Of a DNA stretch of 64,000 bases, positions 22,725-33,589 are shown one piece after another. The translations under genes were made by a program, and so were the position numbers. How positions within the stretch are numbered: position 1 is the stretch's first letter; each line of letters begins with the position of its first letter. Under the pieces are notes generated by a model, which was given only the letters and a program-made list of their open reading frames with translations, was not told the DNA's origin and ran no database searches. Location of the stretch: assembly GCF_000001735.4 (NCBI RefSeq), contig NC_003075.7, positions 1,985,001-2,049,000 of the forward strand. The letters are read 5' to 3'. Source of the stretch: Arabidopsis thaliana. Its lineage: Eukaryota; Streptophyta; Magnoliopsida; Brassicales; Brassicaceae.

Positions 22725-23360
22725 ATCCAAGGTGACTAAACTTGAACAACGAGGTGGCTTGATCCTTGAAAAGGGTACGTAGGCAGCTCATCTTCGGACG
22801 AGTTCAGCTACCCCCCCCCCCATTAATAAGGGGGGGAGTGGGTCCGTATATCCATACTCCCATTTATTATTTTGTATAAGTACTAACTTCGGCATAAAAA
22901 ATAAATTCGATTCACAACTTTTGAACGCTTCGGCTAAATACGATGAGCGATGGCTCGTAGTATCTTTTACGCCTGCTCGGCTACAGCGCGCTATATAAAT
23001 ATGAGATAAATTCTTTCAGATTAATTTTAAGAAGAAATTTCTATCTTCAGAAACCCGGTCTTACACAAACACCGGTACCCCAGCTCGTTTCTAAACGATG
23101 GTGAAAGGGTGAATCGGATCGGGTCACAACCGAGAAGTTTCACGCAAAATACTTAAACTGAATCATATCAGGCAATAAAACGGTTCGGGTTTTGTTTTTA
23201 GAATCCAACCAAGTATTTCAGATTGCAAAATGGATAAAGCCGTCCAGGCATAGGTTCTACAAATCGTTGGATAAAGCCATCCAGGCACAAGTACAACAAA
23301 CCGAACAGATTAACAAAAAAAAAAAAAAAAACGATGACAAAAAACGGCTCTCGTGTCGTC
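22725..23360. other. Spacer after pol with C11/G7 inverted tract
   Basis: No gene. At 22811-22836 a run of 11 C is followed by ATTAATAA and a run of 7 G continuing as AGTGGG, so the segment can fold into a hairpin and the G-rich half resembles an extra polypurine tract. Farther on GGATAAAGCC occurs twice (about 23231 and 23269), and an A18 run lies near 23314-23331. Confidence 0.6.
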
Positions 23361-23363
23361 TAC

Positions 23364-24678
23364 TTAGTCGAGCTCTTCAGACGGGCGAATATCCTCGGCA
23401 GGCAGAAGTGACCCAGACTGATCGGTGACCCCCGCCTCGTCGGCAAGAGTCTCGACCGACCTGTGGCCACCCGGACTTAAAGGAGTGGGGTCGAGAGAAG
23501 GAGTCTTGAGTTCCTCTTTCAGCTCGGCGATAAAATTGGTGAAATCGACCTCGGCATTGGCGAAGTCTTTCAGCCATTCCTCAACCTGGTCCTTCTCGGT
23601 CGCCAACACTCCACCTTCCTCAAGTGTCTTGATCAGTTGCGCATTAGCCCGCGCCTGGGATAAGTACATAAACTGACCGTTGATCCCGTCAAGGAGCGAC
23701 ACCTTCTGCTCAGCGGCCTTAAGGTCTCGCGCCTAGCCGTTTGAGAAGCCCGAGCCACTTCGCTATCGCGGAGCCCCCTCGCCTCGGCTAGCATGCGTTT
23801 GAGACGAACGACCTCGGAGTCCGCCCTCAAATTCAGCTCGGCCATCTTAATGGCATTCGCCTTGTTCACGAAGGCCTCCTTTTCGGCCTCCTCCTTCGCC
23901 ATCTTTGCCGCGGCAGCTTAGGAGAGCGCCTCATCTCTTTCTCGCTCGACAGCTTGGATCCGAGCATCTGCATCGGCCAACCTGTTGGCCGCCTCCATGT
24001 TATTCCTCATGGCCGAATCGTCCGAATGCACCATTCGGTTCATCGAGGCGACAACCTAGAGAACAGAGAAAGAAAATTACGGATCGGAGCTCCAGACTGA
24101 TGAAAAATGAAAAAGTTGAATAGGCACTTACCCGCAGGAAATGGGACACCGTTTCAGCATACTTCCGCGACTCCAAAAGAGTATCCGGAGGAGAAAGCAA
24201 AGGACCAGCACACACCCCGAGGAGGTTTCCAGAGACTACCCGATCTTCAAAAATGGGGTGCTCTTTTCCCGCCTTGGTACTCGAGGCCTTCTTCTTGCTC
24301 TTCTTCTTGGACGATGAATCATCCGTCCGAACGCGCTTACTCGCAGGTAGCGCGACAATCGCCTCGGGCAAAGGCGCAACAGCAGTAGGATCGACCTCAT
24401 GAGCCTCAGCAGGCGTCGGGTCAATCGGGGCCACAACATCGGGAGCAACGTCCCGGTCATGAGTCGCATCGGGAGAGGCCGCCCGCGGCGAAATCAATCC
24501 CGCCTCTGCGAGGCGCTTCTCATCTGCTCGGAGGCACTCGAAGAAGATACATCATCATCTTCAAAAGACGTCCAAACCGCTCTCCGTTTGTAGATGGGGG
24601 AAGGTCGTCTGGATGATTTGAGTCGCTGGAATCAACGAGAGAAGCGCTCGGGATCGAAAGAGACTGACTGGAACTCAT
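23364..24678 (-). pseudogene. Antisense gene of the Tat element (coiled-coil protein)
   Basis: Reading on the - strand, an ATG at 24678 opens MSSSQSLSIPSASLVDSS. A Ser/Pro/Ala- and Lys-rich region follows (SKKKSKKKAS), then LLESRKYAETVSHFLRV, and an intron (about 24131-24056, GT-AG). The next part is a long charged helix (VASMNRMVHSDDSAM ... MAKEEAEKEAFVNKANA ... RLKRMLAEARG) that ends near TPLSPGGHRSVETLADE, with a stop at 23364-23366. Stops or frameshifts occur near 24570, 23918 and 23730. It has the same plan as the antisense gene at 60957-63308, but the N-terminal Transposase_28-like part of that gene is not found here. Function unknown. Confidence 0.7.
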
Positions 24679-24879
24679 TTTTGGCTCAGGGACGATCGAT
24701 GAGATGAGAAACGACCAGAAAACAAGAATTTCTAAACCGAAAAAATCAAAAATAACAAAAGAACGGCGGAGCTTCACCGGAAAAGAAAGAACGATAGAAA
24801 TATCAAGATCAGAGAGAAGGAAGCAAACCTCGTTTATTTTCTTCGAAAACTTCAAATGAACTCCCGAAGGAATGGCTCG

Positions 24880-24892
24880 TCGTATATATAGA
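24880..24892 (-). promoter_or_regulatory. TATA box for the antisense gene
   Basis: On the - strand the sequence reads CTCTATATATACG, about 205 bp before the ATG at 24678. It is the best TATA-like sequence upstream of the antisense gene. Its use is inference. Confidence 0.45.
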
Positions 24893-25143
24893 GTTTTTGG
24901 AGGCGCGTCGGGTCCGCAACAAACAATTAAAACGCGTTTAAGCGCGTGGGCTCGACAGAAGGAAACACCCGCGTGATCCTCGGGAATAAGCGAGAAACGT
25001 TTTCCACTTCTCAAAAATAGTCGTCGGCACGCAACGGAAGTTTGACCGTCCGGGAAGATGAAGCGACAAAGTTAGATCTAAGAAGATGAACAGTCGGCTC
25101 GGGAACCCATCCGTGAAACTCATCGGCTTTCCGTCAAGACAAT

Positions 25144-25159
25144 GAGCTGGGGGGCAAAC
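25144..25159 (+). other. Polypurine tract of the Tat element
   Basis: GAGCTGGGGGGCAAAC lies directly before the 3' LTR. The same form (TTGGGGGGTAAAA) precedes the 3' LTR of the right-edge element at 63967. It would prime plus-strand DNA synthesis. Confidence 0.75.
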
Positions 25160-25967
25160 TGTTGGGGTCGGATTCCACCTAGGTAACCGAGCCGACCCTG
25201 ATTAACGCCTCGGAGATCTTGTCGAAGAACCATCCTGAGCCGGGACTCAAAACACCTCGGGGATCATGTCAAGGAACCATCTCGAGGCGACATCAAGAAC
25301 GCCTCAGAGCATCACCACAAAGGATTCCCCGACCCGGTCTTGAAGCGCCTCGGATGGCAACCCGGAAAGTCATCCCGAGGTGGGTCTTAAGACGCCTCGG
25401 GAGCGCATCATTTGACTAACAAGGTCCGAGCCGCTCAACCACAACCTGAGGGTCAACTCAACCCGGCTCGGAGGAACATCAGGTCGGGACAGAACCTTCA
25501 AGAAATGACTTAACCAATATGAGATCGAACATACCATTTCCGAAAAACCCGGAAGAGATATTAGAGAATCTCCGACGATATCACCAAATATAGGAGTTTC
25601 CAGAATCTTCGGAAGATAAAGACAAATCTCCTTCGCTAGCTCTAAGATAAGGAGAAATCTTCCGAGAATATCGCGAGAAGCGATCTGATAAAGCCCTATA
25701 TAAAGAACTTCTGAGGACAAAGAAAAAGACACGCACAAAAACGCTCTTAATTTCAGGATATCAAAAACGCTCTGATTTTGAAGGCAAAACACTTATTTTC
25801 ATATTTCTAAACACTTGTACGATCGAATCCTCATTATTTCAATAATATAACCAAGAACACCGTCCGCGGTAATCAACAATTCTGTTGTTCTTTGAGAAAC
25901 TCAAAAAGATCCGTTCTTTGAAGAAACCCTTAATACAATTTCTCTTGTGCGAGTTTCGACTCTCACA
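25160..25967 (+). repeat. 3' LTR of the Tat element
   Basis: Matches the 5' LTR at 16189-16992 throughout and ends CTCTCACA followed by the target duplication ATGCG. The last 90 bp contain a small insertion (CAATT, near 25877) relative to the 5' copy. Confidence 0.93.
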
Positions 25968-27291
25968 ATGCGTAGAGCAAGGTCAAACGTTTTCTTGTAT
26001 GAAGAGTCATGATTGTCATGTATTCATGCAACGATTATTGCCATTTGTGTTAATAGAGTTGCTACCTGCAAATATTCATGAAGCAATTGCAGGTAATAAA
26101 TATATATATAGATTCTATTTCTATTCTTTAACTCAGTTATTAATAGACGACTATTAACTTACATTAATTCGATATATGATAGGCATCAGATCATTTTTCA
26201 GGGACCTATGTACAAGAACATTGACAACTGATGTCATAGAACAATTAGACAAGAATATCCCAGTGTTACTCTGTAACTTGGAGAAATTATTCCCTCCTGC
26301 CTTTTTTGACGTGATAGAACATTTGCCGATTCATCTTCTACATGAAACTGCTCTTGGTGGGCCAATGCAATTCCGATGGATGTATCCTTTTGAAAGATTC
26401 ATGAAATCTCTTAAAGAAAAGGCAAAAAATCTTGCGAGAGTTGAGGGGTCGATAGTCGCAGGAAGTTTAACCGAGGAAACGTCTCACTTCACATCGTATT
26501 ACTTTAGTCCAAACGTTAGAACCAAAAAGACTCATCCTCGACGATATGACGATGGAGGTGTTGCACCTACATATAACGTTCCTGATGTTCCAGATAGCTT
26601 TGCCCAAATAGGTAGACTTGCAGAGAAGTCGAAAGAAGTTTGGTGGGATGACCATGCGATTTCTAGAGCAGCTCACAATTACATACTCCGAAATGTTGAT
26701 TACATTAAAAAATTTGAGAGGTACAAAGCCAGACAAATTTTATTCATAATTTTTTATATTTAATAATTAGTGTGATACTAATTAAGGACTAATTAAAGAA
26801 GCTAAGCATCTACATTTTAATTTGTAGGTTGTTTGATTCACAAATCCGTGAAGCATATCCTGGATTAGAAGATAAAGAATATGAAATTTACAAAGATCAT
26901 GATTTTGCCAGATGGTTAAAATTCTATGTAAGTAATATTTCGAAAATTTGATATCTTAATTACTTATGTTGAAATGATAAACTTACATAATATTTACTTT
27001 ATGTAGGTTACTAACGGATGTGGAAGTGAAGCTTTACCACTTTGGTTGCATGAGATCGTTCAAAAACCAAGATCTAAGATCACAACCACACCGATGTACT
27101 TCACTCGCGGCTATACCTTTCATACATATCCAAATGAAAGTCGAAGGGCAACTGCAGATTATGGAATCCATGTCGAAGGTGAAACAGAGTTTAATGAGAT
27201 TCTGCAACAAATTCTTGAAGTCGAATATCCGAGACTTTTGAATTAGAAATGCGTCCTTTTCAAGTGTGATTGGTTTGATCTTGTTATCGGA

Positions 27292-27357
27292 CGAGGGGTA
27301 CGGGTAAATAACTTAGGTGTGGTCGAGGGGTACGGGTAAATAACTTAGGCGTGGTCG
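27292..27357 (+). repeat. 32-bp tandem duplication in the CACTA transposase
   Basis: A segment starting CGAGGGGTACGGG is repeated with period 32 (27292 and 27324) and one difference. Because 32 is not a multiple of three, it shifts the frame inside the DUF4216-type region. Confidence 0.85.
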
Positions 27358-27789
27358 ATGTCAATGCAAACAAGACTTATTCAAAGTTTGAACCATATAT
27401 CCTAACATCACAAGCAGGGCAAGTAAGATTTCTATCTTATCCGCGTGTGAGGCCTAAACGTGAAGTGTCGTTATCGGTTATTAAAGTTAATCCCAGAGGC
27501 CGTATAGTCGGTCTAGTTGATGATGTTGTGATGCAACAAGAAAGTGTTAGAGAAGTTTTCATACGAGACATAACCACAGAAGATGTTATCCACATTGACC
27601 TACAAAACAGAGAATTATAAGACATCATCACTGACGGTTCCGAAGAAGAAGAACAATCAGACGAATTTGGCGATTCAGATGAAGACGTTGAGTCAGAAAA
27701 TGATTGTAATGATTCAGATGTTATCTATTGTAACGTTCCAGATGTTTTAATTAACAAGTATATAATAAATAAATTCAGAAAATGATTTT

Positions 27790-28375
27790 AATAATTTTAA
27801 AGTTATAATTATCTAATTTTAAAGTTTATATAATTATAATTTTGCATTTTGTTGTTCTTTTTATCATTATTTTTATAAACTTTTTTTATTTTTAAATTCA
27901 TCCCTCGCAAAACCCTAGCAATTTGCGAAAGATTTACTACATTGCCTTGCAACTCCCTCGAAGAGTAAACTGAAAACCCTAATCGAGTCACCGTGTAACC
28001 CTAAAATTTTGCGAGGGATTTGCTACGGATCCCACGCAAAATTGGAGCAATTTGATTGGTTGGTTTCTCGGTTCTTCGCGAAGCCCTAGCAAATTTGCGA
28101 GGGATTTATGAGGCGTTTTATTTTTATATATACACAGCGAACTGAGTTTGAGCGAATCTCAAACCCAGCCGCTTCCCAAACAAACCCTAAATTTTTTCTT
28201 CTCTCTTGAACCTTTCTTCGTCTTCGGCCCCGTTCCACCTCGCCTCTGTGTCACCGTGTTCTCCGGCTAGTTCAGGATCGTCGCTCAGACCCAGCCGATT
28301 TCTTCTTCTCCAACTTGTTCCCGATCTCCGTTGTGTCTTCTTCCCCGCCTCTACTGTCCCACGAACAAGGTAATG
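27790..28375. repeat. CACTA subterminal-type repeats between the two genes
   Basis: After an AT-rich stretch, TTTGCGAGGGATTTGCTAC-like units appear in both orientations (for example 27902-27940, 28008-28025, 28090-28108). The same motif fills the region before the 3' end at 33600-33940. A TATATATACAC box at about 28127 could serve the second gene. Confidence 0.65.
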
Positions 28376-28987
28376 TCTCCAATCTCTCAGTTCTTCATTT
28401 GATTTTCACTTGTTCTAACTAGGGTTTCACTCAAACGAGTTTCTCTGTCTCTAATCTCTCAGTTCTTACATCGATTTTCACTTGATCTAGTTAGGTTTTC
28501 AATCAAACGAGTTACTATGTCTCTAATCTAATTAGGGTTTCAATCAAACATGCAAATCTGTCACGAGTTCTTTAGATCTATTTAGGGTTTCTTAATTTTC
28601 TAGGTTTTTCTTGTAGATCTAATTAGGGTTTCGTGTTTTCGATGGATTTCGGTTTAGATCTAATTAGGGTTTGATTATTTTTTGACTACTAATGATTTCT
28701 TTTTCATTGTAAACGATTATTCAAGGTTCCGGTCTCAACAGCGTCCAAGCACGCCTCTCAGTGAAGGGAACTCTTCTGCGATTCAGGGTAATGGCCAAAC
28801 CGGCGGACCTCAGCCGCTTATCAATGTCAACCCCCAAGCAGGCGGTGCGTCTCCTCAACAGGCAAATTAGTCCCCCAACGGTTCTGTCAATCATGGTACT
28901 CCTTTAGCTTCTCGGCCTATCGACATGACTCTGGATGAGTTACTTGAAAGTCCTGGTCGTGCAAGTTTACCGAGATTGGACCCTAAC

Positions 28988-31449
28988 TGTAACACCCCCG
29001 AACCATTCTAGGACTAAAAACGAATCCGGAAGCGTTACTTTTGATGCCCGTAGACGATCCGACCGAGTTCCTAGAACACATCCGGCACCAAGGTCAGGCC
29101 ATCCTCGAACATCGTTCCTCACGAACACGGCCTAAGGCTTTTCAACCCGTACCATGTTTGTAAGTTATGTTAGTCCGGACAAGACTAATATCAGAAGTAC
29201 ACAACGATTTTAAGAAAAACCTTCTTTATTCAATAAAACATTAAAATACTTACAATGTATTGCGATCCCGAGCCTAATGCTCAAATCGAGTCAATTTACA
29301 AATCTAATTTTACAAAGACAACAAACTCTACACCGGTTCCCCAACGTCCGTGCTCCCTTTAGGTCTCCCCAACTAAGGTTACCTGTAAGACAAAAGCAGA
29401 ATCTTGAGTAATCTAAGATTACACAGTGAGTCCGGGTTTCTAACAATTAACAAAAATCCCAATCCCAATCCCCAATCAAACAATCAGTACGAGTATACTC
29501 AATTGAGTATACTCGACAAGAAATCACACAACACAAACAAACAAGCAATGAATACTCTTTACAGAGTATATGCAGCGGAAACTACTAAAGCTAAAACTAG
29601 CACGCTAACGACTCTTCATCCTACGGGCCCTATACTATACGATGCTGATTTCCCACAAGGCAATGTCTCCGACCGCTAGACACAAAGTCTAAAACGATCG
29701 CATCCCTTCCCCAATTCAAACCGTGTACAAGGGACCAACTCCCTTACGGTAAAACTTTTACTACCCCGTCGGGTAGTCCCAAGTGGTAGCGAACCATTCC
29801 GAGATATTGGGACAATCACGACATCGTCACACCTTAGTCATAAAAATGACTAACCACATTACTTACTACGAGCCTAATGTAACCTAATACTACTCGTAAT
29901 AAAACCTAATAGCAAGCAACTAACACACAAAGATTAATCAAGCCGAAACAAGATTAACCAACAACAATCAATCAATCAACAATCAAACAACCTAACATGC
30001 TTGCTAACAATTTAATTCGTAATAAAAATTACGAACAAACAAACAAACAAACAACAATTACCGCAAATAAATACGATAGTAAATCCTACCACAATCAAAC
30101 ATAATGGCTAAACTAATGTCTAGCCTAAGCACACCAAATACTTCATCCCAAAATAAATGAAGCATGAATGCAAGATCTAATCAAACAACCAATCCGATCA
30201 TACGTAAAAACGTAGATCCGACTATCAACAATAAATGCATGAATTATACTAAGTATAAAAATTCAACCTCATGCCTAACAATCATAACCCAAATTAAAAC
30301 CTAGTCATGTGCTACTACACACGCTACGGTACTCACCTTAGCCTTAATGTCGAGAGAGTAGAATTCTACCCTTGACCGCCTAATAATTTTGATCCGACCG
30401 AGCTATCTCCAACGCGTACTAACGATGGATCTAAGCGTCGGACCAAAAACAAAATTAAGAAAAATATTCTAAAAAGAATAAAAGACTGAGGACGGAACTA
30501 CTTACCTTAATACCCGACTACGACTCCCGACTCGACCAACTTCTACCCGACTCGGACTCGACGGACTAACTAGCTATCTAACGGTTTAAGCTAAAGGTTT
30601 TGGTGTGGATGGTAATGAACTACAAGTGAAATCTCGTGGGTATTTATAGGTGTGGGAAACTTGGAGACCAAGTCACGTTCCTTGGAGTGCAAGCAAAGTA
30701 ATGGATAGGGCTTATCCATAACCTTATCCATTCTCATGCTTATCCTTATCAAAAACCATGTTTATCCTTATCCAAACTAATACTTATCCTCATCAAAACG
30801 CCCATCCTTATCCTTACACAAGTAGCTGCACAAGCAGCTTACGACATGGCCCCTCCACGAGCACTCGTTCCGCTTACTCACGGTATACGCCCGTACCGAG
30901 AACTCTCCGACCATCGTACGCGGACAATGATCATTATATATTCTTCTAAAAAATGACTAAGTCACTTAAATACTCCACTAAACCTTGTTGTGTCCGCATC
31001 CAATCCCATTCGATCACCGCTTGCTTGTCTCGGCCTAAAATTACTATTTCTCGATAAAACTAGATTTCTCCGATAAAAACTAGTCTTCCGCACTTCCTTT
31101 ATTTTCCTCGGCAAATTGATCTTTCCATCAACCAAATTGCCCAAAAAGGTCTATTGACAAGAATCTTGATAGTCCTAATAACTTCTGTGATAGCCTTAAC
31201 TGCCTTTGCCGATAATAGTCGATCCTAATCTTCTTGATATGTAGCATTAGCCGATAAAATCTCTACTCTCTTCTAAACTGATCTTGAGTTCCTTATGTAA
31301 CCTTTCTTTGATCAATGATCATTCGGGTAATGTTTGATTTATCCACAACTCCGTCTAAATTTTCTTATCAAAAATTTTTCTAAGTTACGATCGCAATTCT
31401 ACGTTCGCGACCGTCCGACGGATTCCTAGTCATAGTCAGAGGTATTACA
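28988..31449. mobile_element. 2.46-kb solo LTR or coding-free LTR element
   Basis: Starts TGTAACACCCCCGAACC and ends CAGAGGTATTACA, with a 5-bp target duplication CTAAC (28983-28987 and 31450-31454). The TGTAACACCCC/GTATTACA ends are typical of some large Gypsy LTRs. No protein-coding domain and no internal pair of repeats were seen, so a solo LTR is the simplest reading. CTTATCC units cluster at about 30700-30815. Removing it joins the exon cleanly (DPN to RPPQ). Confidence 0.85.
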
Positions 31450-32399
31450 CTAACCGTCCTCCGCAACTCTCTGGTAAGCCAATTTTGTCTGTCACCTTAA
31501 GAATATTTAGGACTAGTCTCAGTTCACTTTTGTCTGGCTGATGGAGCCTTGTGTTTGTAGGTTTGACGATGACCATGCAGTTGCATCCATTGTCTGGAGC
31601 ATCTTTGAAAGAGATTTCAAGGAACCTCATGCTAATTGGACACAGACACCCTTACCAGTGATTGATCGCTGGTATGAAACCTTTGCTGTAAGTGCAACTA
31701 AATTGTCATGTTTTGTTGTGTAAAGCTTTTTAGTTGCTGTAAGTCCAACTAATTTTTTATGTGTCTTTTCTCTGTTCTGTAGCAAGTGTATAACTGGGAC
31801 CGTGCAATAAACAAGAGAGTTAGGATTGAGTTTGAAGCTAAGTTGAAGGATAGGATGTCTGATCAAGTTTCTCGGTGGAAGGGAAAGTGGAGAGAAAAGG
31901 GAGATGCGGCGATCCCTCGTTGGTTTGATCCATTAGTGTGGGTTGTTCTTGTTAGTTTTTGGCGAGATCCTAAGTCAGAACTGAAGAGTATCGATAGTAG
32001 GAATGCAAGATATCATGATCCTGATGGCCTCGGGATTCATAAACACCGGTCTGGCGAGACATCTTACAAAGCCCGTGCCAAAAAACGTGTAAGTTATTTT
32101 ACACCCTTACTTAGTCAACTTTTTTACACAAACAACTAACCTGATTTGTTCTGTTTTAGTGTGAGATGACCGGTGAAACTACTCAAGATTTTCTTTTGCT
32201 CTTAGATGAGACACATAGAAAATTTGATGGTAGTTTCAATGATAAAAAAATCCGAGGAGATCTACAATGAAGTGTCATCTAGGATTCAAGAGGAGGAGTT
32301 TCAGCTGTGTTCCGACAACACGACGGAGAGCGCAGCTTCAGGGGGTTTATCTGTTCAGGCCAAGAACAAGATTTATGCTGCTGTAAATTCTCTCTCTCT

Positions 32400-32935
32400 C
32401 TCTCTCTTCTATATAGTTTCTGAATTGCGACTTGGGATTGTGTTAAGTGTTTTGTCTTGATTTTTTTTTGTGTGTTGCGGTTCCATTAAGTAATAGTGAC
32501 TTGGTATTGTGGCATTGTGACTTGGCTTTTTGTTGTTAGTTTTTGTCTGACTTTGTTTTTGTGTGTTGCCAATGCATTAAGTAATAGTGACTTGGCATTG
32601 TGGCATTGTGACTTGGCTTTGTGTTGTTAGATTTTGTCTGACTTTGTATTTGTGTGTTGTCAACGCATTTACTAATAGTGACTTCGCATTGTGGCATTGT
32701 AACGTGGCATTGTAACTTGGCATTGTGGCATTGTAACGTGGCATTGTGTTCAGTGTTTTGTCATGACTTGGTTCTTGTGTGTTTTGGTTGCAATTGTCTT
32801 AGCATTGTAGCATTGTGACTTAGCTTATCATGGTTGCATTATGTAATAGTTTCTCGGCATTGTCTTGATTTGTTTTTGTGTGTTTTGGTTGCATTATGTT
32901 ATAGTGACTTGGCATTTGTTTTTGGTTTTGAGTTT
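32400..32935 (+). repeat. Minisatellite in an intron of the CACTA second gene
   Basis: A 550-bp intron (about 32386-32941) is filled with variants of TAGTGACTTGGCATTGTGGC, plus GTGTGTTGCGGTT-like segments. It begins with a TC microsatellite at about 32388-32406. Confidence 0.8.
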
Positions 32936-33589
32936 CTCTTAGGTGGCTCCAAAGAAGAAAGGGAGGATATATGGGGCTGGTTCATTGCAGCTAGAAGCCT
33001 CATCAGCTCACATTGGTTCTTCTGTTCCTCGAGAAGATTCGATTGAACTCTCTCAAAAGCTGGCTGCCGCAGAAGCTCTAATTGCAAACCAAGCGGAGAA
33101 GATCACTAGCTTTGATGTGTACTTCGACTACCTTGCCTAGAAAGATCCAGACTTCAATTCACTGCCCTCTTTCGAGCCAGATCCTCTAGGACTGAACCTG
33201 TCAGATCCAACCTGAGACCTGAGGTGCCAAATGCCACAACTGCTACATCTGCTGGGATCGCACATGTGACTGTCGAAGCTGAAACAGTTGGAGCTGAGGC
33301 AAACACTGGATCCTCTCCATCTCACACTTTCTAAGGCACTTGCTACACTCTGTTTTAATTTCACTCATCACAAACCCTAGACAATTTAAAAATTGTATAA
33401 TTATTTTGTTAGATTCAAAATTGTATTTGAATGTCAAACTACTTTCAGTCTTTAAATTATGAGTTTAAGCTTTCAAATAAGTTTCCAAATTAGTTTCTTA
33501 CCTTAAATAAAAAGTTAAGATTAGATTAAATTAAGAAACCAATTAAGAAGATCATTAATTAAGCTAAACACAACAGTAATTACGTTTAC

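Larger units (their letters stand above)
16189..25967 (+). mobile_element. Tat-lineage Ty3/Gypsy retrotransposon, nearly whole
   Basis: A 9779-bp element with 804- and 808-bp LTRs, TG...CA ends and the 5-bp target duplication ATGCG (16184-16188 and 25968-25972). Order: LTR, primer-binding site, gag, protease, reverse transcriptase, RNase H, a second RNase H, integrase, a non-coding spacer, a gene on the opposite strand, polypurine tract, LTR. The second RNase H after the first and the antisense gene before the 3' LTR point to the Tat lineage. By eye the LTRs differ at roughly 30-35 positions (about 4%), mostly C/T or G/A changes. Coding parts have several stops and frameshifts, so the copy is not autonomous. 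Confidence 0.93.
15989..27782 (+). pseudogene. CACTA transposase gene (DUF4218/DUF4216), split by Tat element
   Basis: First piece 15989-16188 (GKTKDSLKSRLDLAEICSR ... DGYVSKISRC) has an early stop, a frameshift and a second stop. The frame runs exactly across one copy of the target site into 25968 onward (EQGQTFSCMKSHDCHVFMQ, the conserved MKSHD block). An intron starts near 26094 and the next exon (about 26184-26720) holds IRSFFRDLCTRTL and MQFRWMYPFERFMKSLK of DUF4218. Two short exons follow (about 26828-26929 and 27006-27246). DUF4216-type residues (FKCDWFD) appear near 27260, then a 32-bp tandem duplication breaks the frame, and the C-terminus runs from 27350 to about 27782 with a stop at 27618-27620. 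The N-terminal catalytic part is absent. Confidence 0.8.
28376..33190 (+). pseudogene. CACTA second gene (Transposase_24 type), split by LTR unit
   Basis: Exon pieces on the + strand: 28725-28987 (FRSQQRPSTPLSEGN ... LPRLDPN) with a stop at 28868-28870; continuation after the LTR insertion from 31455 (RPPQLSGK) to a GT donor at about 31470; 31560-31687 (FDDDHAVASIVWSIFERDF ... WTQTPLPVIDRWYETFA); 31783-32087 (QVYNWDRAINKRVRIEF ... IPRWFDPLVW); from about 32160 (CEMTGETTQDFLLLLDETH) with a frameshift at a run of seven A near 32250; and 32942-33190 (VAPKKKGRIYGAGSLQLE, stop at 33138-33140). The W-x-x-x-K and IYGAG-type patterns match the Ptta/En-Spm plant transposase family, the accessory TNPA-like protein that would bind subterminal repeats. 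Confidence 0.75.

Noticed and set aside
22811-22836. C11/G7 hairpin as a rho-independent terminator
   Set aside because: This is plant nuclear DNA; such terminators do not apply, and there is no following T run.
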